Notes: generated by a model not told the origin, from the letters alone. Counted from the first letter of the stretch, positions 45,766 through 58,900 are shown. The stretch is DNA of 64,000 bases from Dillenia suffruticosa (GCA_033439265.1 JAVTVX010000012.1:30016761-30080760); one strand, 5' to 3'. Translations and numbers: made by a program.

Positions 45766-47600
45766 CAATGATAAAAAGATGAGCTTGAGAAATTCATGAT
45801 GATTTTTATATGATCGATCAAATAAGAGAGAGAGGGAGGTTGCACTTCTGTTGAAGGAGAGGAGGTATCGAAAAAGAAGAACAAGTGATGGTGCATCTGT
45901 TGCACGAGCAGGTGAGGGAGAAATTGAATGCTAACATTTCTCTATTTTTTTCTCTTTCTCATTGGTTTACGTAACACGCATATATCAAAATTAACGAAAA
46001 AGCCAAAAGACACATGACAAAGTAGTGAGGGTGGGGCGAAGGGACAAAAAATTGAAACTATAAGAAACCAAAGTGACAATTTTGAAACTACATGAACTTA
46101 AGGTCAATCCGTGTGTACTTATCCTTTTTTTATGATCCAATTTAGTATCAGCTGTTATTTTCAAAACCCTTTGTTGTAAAATGCCATTTCACTTGTGCTC
46201 CACCTATAAATATTGTATAGAGATCCAAATGACAAAAATGATACCCATTCTTCCCATATATATTATACTTAACCAACCAGTATTCAGATTTATACTACGA
46301 CTAATTTCACTCAAATTACTATTATTAGAACCTCTATAAGTGGAGCTCTTCCATTTTTTCATTTCCAAAATTTGAAACCGAGTTTTAATTAAGAGATTTA
46401 GTACTATTCCTATCAGACCAAGCTCCCACATTCCTCCATACACCCCTTTATAATTAGTCAGTTTATATTCAATAATTGCATGGGTATGCTTTTTTCTTTT
46501 TACATTAGAGTATTAATTCAATCAACAATTTGTTTTCCTCAAATTTCATAAAAATAAATATCATCATAAATATTTATTATTGAGTTCATTTTTTGGATTA
46601 TAGTTTGAGAAAAAATATTTATATTTTTTATTTTTAATTTAATCAACGCAGCAACCATGTTATATCAGGTGTTGTTAGATGTGGCATGTAGCAATCTAGG
46701 GCCAGCCATCACTAAATTGTTATTCATTAAATGAGAATGTTTGTAACATTTCCAAAACAATGAATGAATGAGCAATGATTGTCACTAAACTAAAGCACAA
46801 TAATAATTACAAGAAGATTACACCCCCTTATGGGAAAAACGCCTATCCAAATACTACGTACTTTTCGCATAAAGTTATATATGATGGAGTAGATTTTTCT
46901 TTCTTTTTTATTCAAATGTATGTATGGTATCATTCTAATTTCAAGGGATTAAGTGCATCTCCTTTTTATCATTTTTTCCTACTAAAATTATGAACCAAAG
47001 GCATCATTAAGGATAATTTCTCCATTACATGTACAGTAATGAAATCTTTGTTTATCTGATCATGATAATGAGATTTGTATATTATACCATAATAATAATA
47101 ACCAAATATTTATCCCACTAATTGTATTTTGCTATATGAATTACTTTTCATCATTATACTTTATTTTATATCGCATATTCACCATATAATTATTCTTTTA
47201 TACAGTAATAAAACTTGTGCTTTCATATCATTAAATTGGGGTCAGCAATATGAATACCTTTTTGTCATAGTACTCTATCTTTCATCATATTTTCAATTAT
47301 ATTTAAATAGTTTATATTATATTTTATTATCATTATCCAAATTTCTATAGATCTCCCTCCCCCTCTCCCTCAATTAATATAAATATTTATTATAATCTCA
47401 CAATCGCACCGCCTAACCAAGGCCTTGAGATATATTTCCAATGAAATATAAGAATTAAAAATTGCTTTATTTATTTGTTGAAAAGGCTTATTTAACGTTT
47501 TACATCCTAAATATTATATTATGAGTCTTATTCTTTTGTATATAAACGACTGTGGCTTGACCCTTATTTATAAATTCACTATTGGGAAACACCATACTAA
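45766..47600. other. AT-rich DNA without recognisable features
   Basis: No coding region, transposon ends or structured repeats that I can support. Short open frames here have no recognisable motif. Confidence 0.6.
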
Positions 47601-47603
47601 TTT

Positions 47604-47830
47604 TTTTTTTTTTTTTTTTTGATACCATCTCAAGAATTTTAATCATATGAGAAAAGGTACTCATCTTATCTGAGAGTCTAACACAATTTTATTGCACCTT
47701 CTAAATAGAGTAAAAACAAGGTACCATGGTCATAATTAGCTTAACTAAAAACTACCGATGAATCTACAAAATCCTTCGAATTTCATATGATTAAGCCTAC
47801 CTCATTTCCATCCTAGAGCATTTTTAATTT
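47604..47830 (-). mobile_element. SINE-like element (third candidate)
   Basis: A run of about 22 T is followed by GATACCATCTC. On the minus strand the element would end GAGATGGTATC plus poly(A), the same tail as the SINE-like insertion at 8078-8272. The 5' end and pol III boxes are not clear. Confidence 0.4.
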
Positions 47831-48439
47831 CCCATTTATCAAAAAATCCCATTATTGTCTCATTTCTCATAAATACCCACAGCAGATTCCAAACCCGTGT
47901 AAAGGAAGAAAGTTGTGCTAGGTTGCTAATCAACGTAAAATTAATATAAAAGTTGTTCATGAAATGAGTTTTAATAATAAGCAAATGATAGACAATAATG
48001 AGCACATGATGAGAACATTAGGATAAATAAATGAAGCATTAGTTTGGAAGAATATTCGGATGAGTTAGAACTGATAAAAGACACACATATAAAAATTAGA
48101 CTTGTAGATTTAACTTTAGCACCGGTTGACTCACCAAGTTTAGAAAAACCCTTATGTTTAGATAGAATATTAAGTTAGTTGATTCATGAAGAAACATAAG
48201 TCTAATTACCATGCACTATAGATAAGCTGAACTTAGATAATAAGCAACTCTAAGTCAATTCACCTCAAAGTGGTAGTTGACTCACTCAGAGTAATAACAC
48301 TAAAATTCAAAATGGCAACAGTAAAAAATTTAAAACATTAATTGTCAAAATGAAAAGTAGGACTTATAATGAACTGGTCAAGTCAATCTGTTATAAACCA
48401 TAAGTCGACTAACACAAATCGATATATATACTAAGTCAT
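47831..48439. other. AT-rich DNA without recognisable features
   Basis: Nothing supportable beyond scattered words such as GTCAACT/AGTTGACT that recur without order. Confidence 0.5.
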
Positions 48440-48699
48440 AGGACACAAGGCACCAGGACATGTCATGAGGCATAGCACGAGTTGCACCATGGATCATGAT
48501 ATGGGCCAGACCTTAGTATCTAAATCACACACTATGTCAAGTCAACTGACATATTTCCCCAAGTCGACTCACACTATAAGATCTTAGAAAAGTAAGCCAT
48601 AACATGACTCACACGATATGCCATGACATAGGCCATGAAGTGAGTCACACCATGTAATGACATGAACCACGACATGCCATGACATGAGCCATGGCATAG
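48440..48699. repeat. CATGACATG-type short minisatellite
   Basis: Irregular recurrences of CCATGACATG, CATGAGCCATGGCAT and GACTCACAC over about 250 bases just outside the left LTR of the next element. Confidence 0.55.
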
Positions 48700-49796
48700 T
48701 GTTGGGCAACAAACTATTGGGCATGATGGGTAAGGTGATATGGAGTGCAAAGCCCTCTCGTAGCACCTTTGTCACACAAAAAGGTGGCTTGGGTGAAAGG
48801 ATTAGGCGTAGGGTTAAGGGTAGTCGTGAATCACTCACTCCCACTCAATTTGTTTGTGATCCTCACCTCTCTGCATCATAGAGATCTCTTAAAAGGTGGT
48901 GTAACAAAAAAAATGGACAACTTCTTTATGCTCCTAAGTTAGACTCTTACTTTAGAAGAAAAAACTAAACTTTATTAATAAAAGAGAATTAACAAAAGAC
49001 TTGACAATATGCTAGACAATTCGGTCTCCATGAGGTACTTATAGACATCAATCATACCTCAAGAGAACTACTTTATCTAGGACTCTAATGACCAGATCTA
49101 ACAACCATTTTAATTAGAATTAATCTCCTATTAATGGCCAAACACAATTCTAGAAAAATAAGATAAGATAAGATATGTTTCCTAGTTTAAGTGGTCTTTC
49201 TCTTGGCTAGGACTTGTATTGCTTGCTCTTGGACTCCTAGCTTAGGTGGAACTCCTTGTTGCTTAGGGCATTTTGATGTGTAGGACTCCTTGTTGTTTAC
49301 AACTTCTTACTCAGGTAAAACTCCTTGTTGAATTAAATCTCCTTGTTGTAAAACAACGTCTTGTTTATCTAAGAGTCTTGGCTAAGATGAGACTCCTCCA
49401 TTAATGCTATTCAACTCCTGCTTAAGCTTGATGGTCACACTGCACAGCTCCTAACCCAAATGCTTATGCGAACTAGTATTGCTTTTCATGTCTTTAGATC
49501 TTGGTTGGTTCTCTTACTACTAGAAAATAAGATATTAGCGACGGAAATTTCCATTGTTGAAGGTAAAAAATCCGTCATTGAAAATACCCAACTAATTTTT
49601 ACTGACGAAATACTATCCGTCGCTAATAGCAGCAATGAATTAATGACAGATTTTTTTCGTCACTAAAAATATCGGTCGCTAATCCATCGTTAATAGAAAA
49701 AATTATCTAAAACAACTAACGACGACTTAGTGACACCGTCGCTAATCCGTCATTAATAATTCACTATCAGTGATAGATTTTTTCTGTCGCTAAATC

Positions 49797-49980
49797 TGGT
49801 ACCCACACGCGCCTGCAGCGCCCAATCGCGCTTCTCGCCCATGCATTGTCACGCACACAACCTGGTCCTGCGCCACCAGCCCGCCCACACCTGCGAACCC
49901 GTGCTTGCAAACCTGCCCACACACTCCCTCATACGCACGCACCCGTTATCCCGCCCCGCCCGCCAACCCGCCCACTTCCT
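49797..49980. repeat. GC-rich stretch in the small CACTA-like element
   Basis: CACGCGCCTGCAGCGCCC, CGCACGCACCCG and CCGCCCCGCCCGCC words, C-rich on the plus strand, in AT-rich surroundings. A tRNA-like segment follows at 50005. Confidence 0.75.
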
Positions 49981-50004
49981 CTAATGTGTAAAAAATCCCT
50001 CCAT

Positions 50005-50075
50005 TGCCTCCGGCGTGGCTCGAACCCCGCTACGGCTAAAATGATTAAAGCAACACAACCACCAGACCACACTTA
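50005..50075 (-). other. tRNA-derived segment next to the GC stretch, small CACTA-like element
   Basis: On the minus strand, A-box-like TGGTCTGGTGGT (50069-50058; 10 of 12 positions) and B box GGTTCGAGCCA (50026-50016; 10 of 11) lie 43 bases apart. It ends GGAGGCAATGG, followed by TTTTTTACACATTAGAGGAAG and then the GC-rich stretch. Same order and polarity as in the two large CACTA copies. Confidence 0.6.
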
Positions 50076-50645
50076 GTCATCTGACTATATATATATTTTT
50101 TATTTTTTTTGCTTTACTAATATACCAACGAATTAGCGACATAAATTTTTCGTCGTTAACCTATCGTTAATAGGTTTACAATTTTTTTTTTTTTTTTTTT
50201 TTTATGGTTGACCACTACAACGATGGATTATGGATAAAAATATTTCCGACGCAAATCCATTGCTATTAGCAACGGATTTTTTTCTGTCGATAATTTTCCG
50301 TCGTTGAAAGTGTATTTTATTGTAGTGTCCTTTCTGCCCAGACTTTGATTTAGCATTTTAGCTGCATTCACCCCCACTTTGAGCCCTCTAAGATTCTTGG
50401 ATGCATTTGTATACTTTTGCTTGGGGATTAATCTATTTGCTCAGCGTTGACATGAGTTTCCCCGATGAGATTTTGGTTTACATTCTCTCTTCATGCTTTC
50501 TAGTTTCCTTAAGCCGTTTCCCTATTCTTCTAAAGTGCTCAAGTCAAAACTTCATTTGCATTACGTTTGCCTGGAGTTCATGAAGAATTCGGATTTGGAC
50601 AAGGCCTTGTCCCATGTTCCACTGGGACTCTCGACTCCGCTGAGC

Positions 50646-51199
50646 AGATTTTTTGCCCTGCACATGATTTTTCATTTCCTCAAGCCTTTTCCTTAATCCT
50701 CTTGATGGCTTGAGTCAGCTCCTCTATTACATGGCAATTGCTTGGGGCCTCTGAAGACATCGTGTCTTGAGTAGGAGTCCTTGGAATGCGACTCTATGGC
50801 TTCCATTCCACAAGCTATTGCTTGATATGTCTCATTTCCCTTAAGCATTCCCATGTTTTTTAGGCTTCTTGAGAGTCCTAAATCCATCTGGACTCCTCTA
50901 CTTGATTGTGGCTCAGTGATGGTATTAGGTAGCTCATTGCCTAAATGTAGGTTGGATGCATCATCTGGACGCGGCTCATATGCTATGGCATGGGTAGTAG
51001 GCTTGATGGCTCCTATGGGCTGTGACTTGGCTTCAGCACATCTTGCCCTATTTGAAAGTAAAAAAGCTTTAGATGACTTGTTGTATATCTTCAAGTTATA
51101 TCCACTTCTCTAAGGTTTTTTTCACTTCACTAAGACTTCATTTATCATCTGATCTCCAATATCTTCATCTCTAATCTCAGTTTTCTGCATCATTGAATG
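50646..51199. other. Internal DNA of the decayed gypsy element without recognisable domain
   Basis: An open frame on the minus strand (51094-50693, 133 codons) has no motif I recognise. It lies where integrase or the 3' end of the element would be, so it may be a scrambled remnant. Confidence 0.4.
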
Positions 51200-51745
51200 G
51201 CTGAAATTATCATTAGGAATGGCAACTTTGATCTCATGCGGGTCTGGAAAGTGCCATGAGAACTTCACCATCTTCTCGGTGGGATAGGGCATCAACTAAC
51301 CTGTTTTCTATTCTTGGCTTGTAGATGACTTCAAAATAACCTTGAAATTTTGCTGCCCATTTTTTGCTATTGTGGGGGTGGTGATTTTCTGTTACAAAAG
51401 GGCTCTTAAGGGTTACTGGTCGGTGACAATCTTAAACTTCCTTTGTAATAAACAAGGTCTCCAAAAGTAGACAACTTCTATGATTACTAACATCTCATGC
51501 GCATAGACTTACCAAACCATTTTTTACTCACCGAAAGCCTTGCTAAGAAAGGCTTGGGGCCTTCCCTTTTGGAGTAGAATAACTACTACACCAATAGGGT
51601 TAGCATCTGAATGGATCTCAAATTCTTCTTCAAAATCGAGCATGGCAAGGATGAGGATTTGTGTCATGGCCATTTTCAGCTTCTCAAAGGCCTCATGGCT
51701 AGCCTCATTCCATGCAAATGTATCCTTCGTTAGCATATTGGTCAA
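51200..51745 (-). pseudogene. RNase H of the decayed gypsy element
   Basis: The frame 51745-51524 reads FAWNEASHEAFEKLKMAMTQ then IHSDANPIGVVV, the start of the gypsy RNase H with its catalytic aspartate. Degraded frames to about 51200 follow the rest of the domain with stops and frameshifts. Confidence 0.78.
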
Positions 51746-51841
51746 GGGTCTTGCAATGTTGTCTCAGTCCTTGATAAACTTGCAGTAGTATCTAGTAAGA
51801 CCAAGAAATCCCCTAGGTTGTATTAGGGTTTGGGGTTCCAG

Positions 51842-52120
51842 TCATGCTAGCATTGCTTCTCCCTTTTCGGGATCAAACTTGAATCCTTCTTTTGAGATGA
51901 TATAGTTTAGATACTCCACTTCTTGCTGGCCAAAAGCACACTTTGCTCCCCCTAACTCATCTAGCATGTCATCAATAGCAGGAATTGGGAGCCTATCTTG
52001 GATGGTTACTTCATTTAAGGCTCTATAGTTGGTGCAAAATCTCCACGATCCATATTTCTTTTTGACAAGAAAAATCTGGCTGGAAAAAGGACTTGTACTT
52101 GGGTCGAGCATCTTTTTCAC
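51842..52120 (-). pseudogene. Reverse transcriptase with internal deletion
   Basis: The N-terminal part (STSPFSSQIFLVKKKYGSWR, TNYRALNEVT, IDDMLDELGGAKCAF) passes directly into a C-terminal part (VEYLNYIISKEGFKFDPEK). About 100 residues, including the catalytic DD box, are missing, while the open frame is kept. Confidence 0.82.
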
Positions 52121-52316
52121 TTACCTTTCAATCTCCTCCTTCTAGTAGTATACATAATGATGGAGGCAACATTGTTAAGCTTTGAATCATCTTTGAGATT
52201 GATTGAGTGGTTAAAGTTTCTTTTGGATGGTAAAGACTTTGGTTCCATTGTGATTTGCTTGAACTTATCCAAAAGAGTTTGGATGTCTTTGGGGATAAGT
52301 GGGTTATCCTTATTAT

Positions 52317-53392
52317 TGCTACGGTAACAATCTATTTAATACATTGGGTAAAGTGATATGGAGGGCAAAGCTCTCTCACGGCACCTATGTCACACAAAAA
52401 GGTGGCTTGGGCGCAAGGATTAGGGTTAGGGTTAGGAATAGTCGTGTATCACTTACTCACACTTTCTTTGTTTGTGATCCTCACCTCTCTGCACCATATG
52501 GATCTCTCGAAAGGTTGTGTAACAAAAAGAAGGAACACTTCTTTGTGCTCCTAAGTTAAGCTCTCACTTTGAAAGGAAGAACTGTTTTATTAATAAAAGA
52601 GAATTAACAAAAGACTTAGACAATTATGCTAGACAATTTAGCAACCATGAGGTATTTATAGACTTCAATTATACCTCAAGAGCACTACTTTATCTAGAAT
52701 ACCAATGACTAATCCAACAACCATTTTATTTCAAATTAATCTCCTACTGATGACCAAACACTATTCTGGAAGATAAGATAAGATAAGATAAGTTTCCTAG
52801 TCTAAGTGGTCTTCCTCTTGGTTAAGACTTGTATTGCTCTTGGACTCCTAGCTTAGATGGAACTCCTTGTTTCTTAGGACTTCTGGCTGCGTAGGACTCC
52901 TTATTGTTTAGGACTTTTTGCTCAGATAAGAATCCTTTTTGAATTAGATCTCCTTGTTGAATTAAATCTCCAAAGTAGAATAGAACTTCTTGTTTATCTA
53001 AGAGTCTTGGCTAAGATGGGACTCCTTTATTAATGATGTTCAGCTCCTAGTTAAGGTTCATGGTCGCATACTACAACTCCTTTTCCAAATGCTCATGTGA
53101 ACTAGGATTGCTCTTCATGTCATTAGAGCTCAATTAGTTCTCCTTTCTGCCCAGACTTTGATTCAGCATTTTAGCAGCATTCTCTTCCTCCTTTGAGCCT
53201 GATCAATTTGGTCAGAGTTGGCATTGGTTTCCTCGATGAGATTCTGGTTCACCAAGCCTTTTCCTTATTCTTCCCAAGTGCTCATATCAAAACTTTATTC
53301 ACATTACGTTCGCCTAGAGTTCCTGAGGAATCCAAATCTAGATACGGTCTTGTCCCATGTTCTACTAGAACTCTCAATTCTACTAGATAGCA
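52317..53392 (-). repeat. 5' LTR of the decayed gypsy element
   Basis: A 1.08-kb direct repeat of the left LTR without the CACTA-like insertion. Shared words include CTCACCTCTCTGCACCAT, ATTAATAAAAGAGAATTAAC and AAGATAAGATAAGAT. No clear primer-binding site is readable on its left. Confidence 0.75.
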
Positions 53393-54394
53393 ACGCGATT
53401 GACACTATTAACATTTTAGTGATCTTAGAAACATACTTTTTTCCATACTTTGAGTATAATTACTGGAGTACCCTAAGATCTGATAAGTCATTAGTGATAC
53501 TTAACATTGTATGTTATGAACAGATATTCAGTAATGAATGTTTGCAACGTTAGAGAATAAACTCTAATAATGTATATCATACACTTGAATCCATGTGTTT
53601 CAAGATTCACGGCTTATGGATATTGTCATTCCTTAATTATATAAGTGATACCATCTCACCTTAATAAGATAAGTCATATGATCTCCTCTAGCATTGGCTC
53701 TTAACCGACAACACCTCTCTTATAATCTCCTTTGTGATCATATCTTGTAGTTTCAACCAAGAACTTAGTGTATTGAGAACTTTATAGAGAGTTGAAGTAT
53801 CTTATTATCGTTTATTTAAGAGAGCAATTCTCAATTTGAGAATGCACATCTTCTATAATTAACTGGCTTAAGGAGAAAAAGAATTTGGTGGTTTATGCAT
53901 GGTTAGTATAAATATCATTATTTTCAATTCCCTAATCATTTGAATATGAGATAATATGTTGTTTCAAATCACATAACTATATGCACTATTATAATTGGAA
54001 TGATGATTTACATGCATAAATATATCACTATACTGTTGTCATTTCATGTAACATTCAATATGTTTATCATATAAATGTCCACAAATCTCTTAGTATGAGA
54101 CTTATTGGTTCATTTGCATTAATAACTCTTTATTGAATCTGGTACAAATACGTGACTATTTTTGAAATTTTGTTGCTCGGTCACAATTTCTATGATTGTG
54201 AATTATTATAAATATTTGGATTAAAGTGTTCGCACTCATATTTTTAATTCTTTGAGAATGAACCATCCTCTAAAATATCTAAATGTTGAATTTTAATAGA
54301 AATAAATGTATTTAATTAAAAGAGAATTTTATTAATACTTTTGTAATTTACATAAACAAAAAATTTTGATATAGTATTAGGACATAGAACTAAC
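53393..54394. other. Unclassified AT-rich DNA
   Basis: No coding region or transposon ends that I can support. Parts read like decayed retrotransposon LTR (for example GTGATACCATCTCACCTTAA), but I cannot assign it. Confidence 0.4.
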
Positions 54395-54545
54395 AGCAAG
54401 AAGAAGTGGCAAGTTATCGCAGCAACAATAGCCCTGCACAATTATGTATGTGATGTTACACAAGATAGACCATTAATTACATGGAATATCAAGTTGGAGG
54501 AAGTTCAAGCATGTAAGAAGATGATCACTAGCCATTGGATGATAT
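54395..54545 (+). pseudogene. PIF/Harbinger-like transposase C-terminal scrap (tentative)
   Basis: A short frame reads KKWQVIAATIALHNYVCDV followed by ITWNIK. IA..IALHNYI is a typical motif near the C-terminus of plant PIF/Harbinger transposases. Nothing else of such an element is visible, so this is tentative. Confidence 0.35.
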
Positions 54546-54829
54546 TGTGCCTAGGATCGGCAATTGGGCCGAGCCAGCATGAGCTCAGCCTATTTGCAGG
54601 GCCAAGCTCGCACTATTTTAGCGTTGGGCTAAACTCGTGCTCATTATTTAGATCCGTTTTAATTACAGGCCGAATCTAGATATTGGTCAAATCGACTAGT
54701 TATAGGCTTGGCCCGTTTAGGAATCGAACTTGGTTAGGCATATGGGCCGGAATTAGGTCACTAATCTGTCATAGTCTTGAGGAGATGTCAACTTAAGGGG
54801 AGAAAGTGAGTCGACTGCTGGAAATCAAA
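54546..54829. other. Unclassified segment with GGGCCGAGCC-type words
   Basis: GGGCCGAGCCAGCATGAGC, TTGGGCTAAACTCG and TTGGCCCGTTTAGG recur in related forms. This may be the decayed end of a DNA transposon, but no inverted repeat could be proved by eye. Confidence 0.35.
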
Positions 54830-55188
54830 AAGATGAGCTTGCTCAAATATCAGCAACAATCACTCTGCGGAGCTGCTAATGATTGGTTTGAAGCAAGTTA
54901 TGAAAGAATATAGAGAGAGCAAATAGAGAGGACGAAGAAAAGAAGAATAGAGAGAGAGAGAGAAAAGAGAGAAGAAGAGAGAAGCAGAGAGAGAAGAAGC
55001 TTAAGAATTCAGAATTTTTCCACACATTTCCTCATTTCCAAGTATAGTACATATATTCCACTTATTAACTATCTAACTAACTCTTAACAGATTTGTCAAC
55101 TGCTTTGCTGACTAGACTATATCCTATACACATTACTTGAGATGCATTCTTAAGCTCTATGCGATTACAATTATCTGCCTCTTTAACA
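54830..55188 (-). repeat. 3' LTR of the right-hand gypsy element
   Basis: On the minus strand it begins TGTTAAAGAGGCAG straight after the polypurine tract, contains a CT-rich leader (CTTCTCTCTCTGCTTCTCTC), and ends near 54830. The exact end is not known because the partner LTR is outside the window. Confidence 0.55.
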
Positions 55189-55214
55189 TTCTCCTTGTCC
55201 TCAAGGATGAAATG

Positions 55215-55926
55215 AATGAAATTGTGTTCTTATGAAGTCTTTGTCTTCCCAGGTTGCTTCTTCAGGACTTAAATTGACCAATTGAATCAATGCTTGAGTA
55301 ACTGGCCTGTTGTTCCTCATAATCACCCTTTTTTTCAAGACTATTTTAGGTTCCACTATTTTGTCTGAACCAAGTAAGGTAGTGCAGACATTGTTGTTTG
55401 ATTAGGACCAAGTTTCCTCTTGAGTAAGGACACATGAAAAACTGGATGTATCTTGGATCCTTGAGGTGGCTACAGCCGATAAGCCAAGGTGGCTACAGCC
55501 GATAAGCCACCTTTCCTACCTTAGCTATCACTGGAAAGGGTTCATAGAATTTGGATGAAAGCTTAAGTTATCTTCTCACTTCCACAGTCCGTTGTCAGTA
55601 AGGTTGTAGCATCAAATACACTAAGTCTCCTACATTGAATTCCCTCTCTATACGATTGAGATCTATATAAACTTTCATTCTATTTTGAGCTTTTGTTAGA
55701 TGGTCATGGAGGATTTGCAACATAGCCTGCCTGCTCTTAATGAAGTTGTCAACTGTTGGAGTCACAAAATCTAAGTAGGGTCCTTTGGGATGTGCCTTGG
55801 TTGATAACCATAGAGAGCTTCAAAAGGAGTCATTCGAATGCTTGTGTGGAAGTTTGTATTATACCACCACTTAGCCAAGCTCAACCATTGTGACTAAAGA
55901 GTAGGTCTATCTATAGTTATACATCT
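55215..55926 (-). pseudogene. Integrase C-terminal part and chromodomain-like tail
   Basis: The integrase frame resumes left of the solo LTR with WYNTNFHTSIRMTPFEALYG, a gypsy integrase signature, then VGDLVYLMLQPY, and ends in SPEEATWEDKDFIRTQF, the chromodomain-like tail. Stops and small frameshifts are present, including TAG codons near 55900 and 55780. Confidence 0.82.
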
Positions 55927-55931
55927 GAAAT

Positions 55932-58900
55932 TGTAATACCAACACGAAATGTATTGTATATTATATTCCTCATTATTCCATATATGATACATTTTCTTAT
56001 TCATATAGAAAATCACTCAGAAAATTTTTCGAGCCAAAATGCCTTAGAAGAATTTTGGGTGTGGGCTCCGGGGGTTTAAAAAGGGACCCTTCTAGGCCAT
56101 CAGGAAATCTACTCGTGCGATTTTGAGCTCAATGAAATTATATATACAAAATCACTCTAAAAAGTTAATAAAACATGAATTTGGGCAAAGCCACATTGTT
56201 TGCTCGGGAGTACTCGATGACTACTCGCCGAGGGTGAGAAATGAGCTCCTACCGAGTCAAATCAAAATTTACCCATGCGAAATTTCTAAAATTTTTCCCA
56301 GAAGCCTAATTTAGGCTAACTAATGATTTTCATAATTAAAAATGAGATTTTGAGAAATTTTCAAAACTCACCCAGTAGGATGGGAATTGACTTTACCGAG
56401 CCAAAATGAAACCCACGCGTGCAAAATTGATGCCGTGTGGTTTATACGTGCTAAATTCACTTTAAAAGTGAATGCCTAAGATGAAAAATCAAAATTTAAG
56501 CCGTAGCACAAAATTGCTGGGTACTCTAGATTTTTGCTTAAAGGGCCCTAAATTTATGAGCCAAATCAAAATTTGCCCGAGCAAACGGTCTTATTTTCAT
56601 TCGGGACCAATTACGTTGAACTTAGCATACAATTCTGAGCTCATAGGTGAATTTTATAAATTTTTGGGTTATGGCGAAATTTTGACCGGTCAAAGGGGCA
56701 TATGAGCAATTTTTAGGCTAGGGGCCTATTTGCAAATAATAAAAGTATGGGGATATCCCTGAAATATATAAGAATTTTGTGAAAAAAGAGAGATGCCATT
56801 TGGAGGGCCTAGATTGAAAGTTGGACGTCAAAATTTGCCTTAAAACCCTTGGATCCAAAAAGTAATGTGAAACCATGCCTCCATTGTTGACTTTTGGGGC
56901 ATTGATGATGTCATCAATCCTAAAACCTATGGCTGAGATTTGGCATTGGAAAAGTGATCAATGGCTTGGATTAAAAGTTGGATGGATGTCCAAGATAAAG
57001 AAAATCAAGGGCCAAGATTTGCATGACATGTTTTATTAGTTTAAAAAAAATTGAAGTCTTTATTCCATACCAAAAACAGTGAGAGTGCTTGTGGGAAGAA
57101 CAAGTCTTCTTCTCCTTCATTCTTCTTCATGGCCGTAAGGTATCTCCAAGAGCGAAGGCGATTCTTTCAAACTTCACCCAAATTTTCTTCCATGGTTTTT
57201 CTTCTCTCACCCCCTAGATCAACATATCCAAGAATTAGATAAAAAGGAGAACCCTAGCTTGGTGTTCTCAGGATGGCCAAAAATTTGGGCTTGAGCCAAA
57301 TCTTATTTCTTTGAGCAATCACCTAATCTTTTTGCATGGTTTTACTCCCCTCCTAGCCTAGTAGAACATATCCAAAAATCAGCCCAAAAGGAGGATGATT
57401 GCTCGGTAGATCTAACATGGCTTAAGGCTCTGAAGGAGGGAAGGAACATGCACCTCCAAGGCTTTCTTTCACCTGCACATCATAAGGTAAAGTCCCCTTA
57501 CCTACTAGAATAACATATGTTAATTTGAGGCTAAAAGGAAAAGGTTTGCTTGGTAAACTTTGTTGTGGCCAAATTTTAGGGGAAAGAGGAGGAAATTGGG
57601 CATTTCTCATGAGCAGTCTTTAGAGGCATGTTATGGTGATTCAATGTGATGATTTTAATGTAGTTTAGAAGTGTAAATGAAGTGTCATGGCTCATGAAAA
57701 GTGTGCAGAGAAATTAATGATATGAAAGCCTTGATTTGGTGTCCAAATTCATGTTTTTGAAGGTCAATGTGTGTGCAGAAAATTTCCAGCATGTGTTAGG
57801 GTCTAATTGAACCTTGAATGATCACAAATGTAGTAAGGAATCATGTGCTAAGTGTGCAGAGAATTTTGAACCCTTTGGCATGTAAAAATTGAATGGTTTT
57901 GGATAGATTTTGTATGCTAAAAAGTCATGTTTAGAGCCCTTCATATGTGCAGAAACTTGGCTTGGTAAATGTGTGCCATATGTGTGTAAAAATGCATGAA
58001 AGAAAGTAAGAAGTGGTGCAGAAAAATCTGCACTTATGGGTGGCCAAAGGGGGAAACTATTGCATGCTGAATTGTATTGGAAATGCAAGGAAATAACCAT
58101 TTTTGTTGTGCAGATTTTTAGCATGAACAATTGTCTATGTATGTGTGAAAATAAGGCCAAAGCATTGGAAAATTTTGTATGTTTGCCTAGTAGAAATTTG
58201 GAGTTGTTCTAAGGTGCATATATGTACATTTATTGGAAATAATTGCATATGTGAGTATGAAATTGTTAATATTGTGTAAGGTGATATAAATGTGTGCTTA
58301 ACTTGTCTCTTTGTAGACATTGAGCATGATTTGTTGTGCATTGAGAAAAGAGAGAGTTGATTTCCTTGTATGTGTACTATCGAGGTCAAGGAAATGAGGT
58401 GTTGTGTATATACCTCTAGGGTGATTGTATGGATGCATTTAGTTGGTATGTCGAGGTATGTATATTGCCCTGGCGTGTAAGCGTGGTCATCGGATGGTAT
58501 ATTAGAGAGTAGGGGACACAGATAACCTATAAAAGAGGTTAAATTAATATATTTAACCTAAAAGTCTTCATTTACATTTCATAAATATTTCGTATGTACT
58601 TTGTGTTGCCTTTGTAGTGACACGATAGCAGATTTACGAGGGGACTCAGTTTCCACACAGTTTGGTTTTTTAGGGAGTGATTGACCCTCCCGTATACTGT
58701 GAATGGGACCCTAATTTCTTGCTTGAAATAGTGAAACCTGATTTTATCGTGTTTTTAATAAAATATGCTTTTGATATGCATTGTCTTGACGTATGGAATT
58801 GAAATTGAAATCTGTTTTGTGATTATTGGAGTATCGTACTTATATTTTCTACGATTATACATCCATATTTGAAATGAAATGAAATTGTGTCATGATTTGA

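Larger units (their letters stand above)
49515..50327. mobile_element. Small CACTA-like element (copy 3), 813 bases
   Basis: The left end is TACTACTAGAAAATAAG and the right end, read inward, is CACTACAATAAAATAC; flanking TCT and TCC fit a mutated 3-base duplication of TCC. Both arms carry many AGCGACGG/CCGTCGCTAA words in inverted arrangement. The middle holds a GC-rich stretch and a tRNA-like segment but no coding sequence. A different family from copies 1 and 2, to judge by its ends. Confidence 0.8.
48700..50645 (-). repeat. 3' LTR of the decayed gypsy element, interrupted
   Basis: It matches 52317-53392 from GATATGGAGTGCAAAGC to TTGTCCCATGTTCCAC. The match is continuous once 49515-50327 is set aside, and the right copy shows the uninterrupted junction GTTCTCCTTTCTGCCC near 53137-53152. 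Confidence 0.8.
48700..53392 (-). mobile_element. Decayed Ty3/gypsy retrotransposon, minus strand
   Basis: Two direct repeats of about 1.1 kb enclose 1.67 kb with reverse transcriptase and RNase H pieces on the minus strand. The right copy (52317-53392) is therefore the 5' LTR and the left copy (48700 to about 50645) the 3' LTR, enlarged by a nested CACTA-like element. gag, protease and integrase are not recognisable. Outer boundaries were set by where the LTR match ends; I found no clear target duplication. Confidence 0.75.

Noticed and set aside
52420-52440. GGGTTAGGGTTAGG telomere-like word
   Set aside because: Only three repeats inside an LTR; the other LTR has a diverged version, so it is part of the LTR sequence.
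56123-57610. Short open frames inside the 4.3-kb LTR
   Set aside because: No recognisable domain, no shared frame with related LTRs, and the region is explained as LTR.
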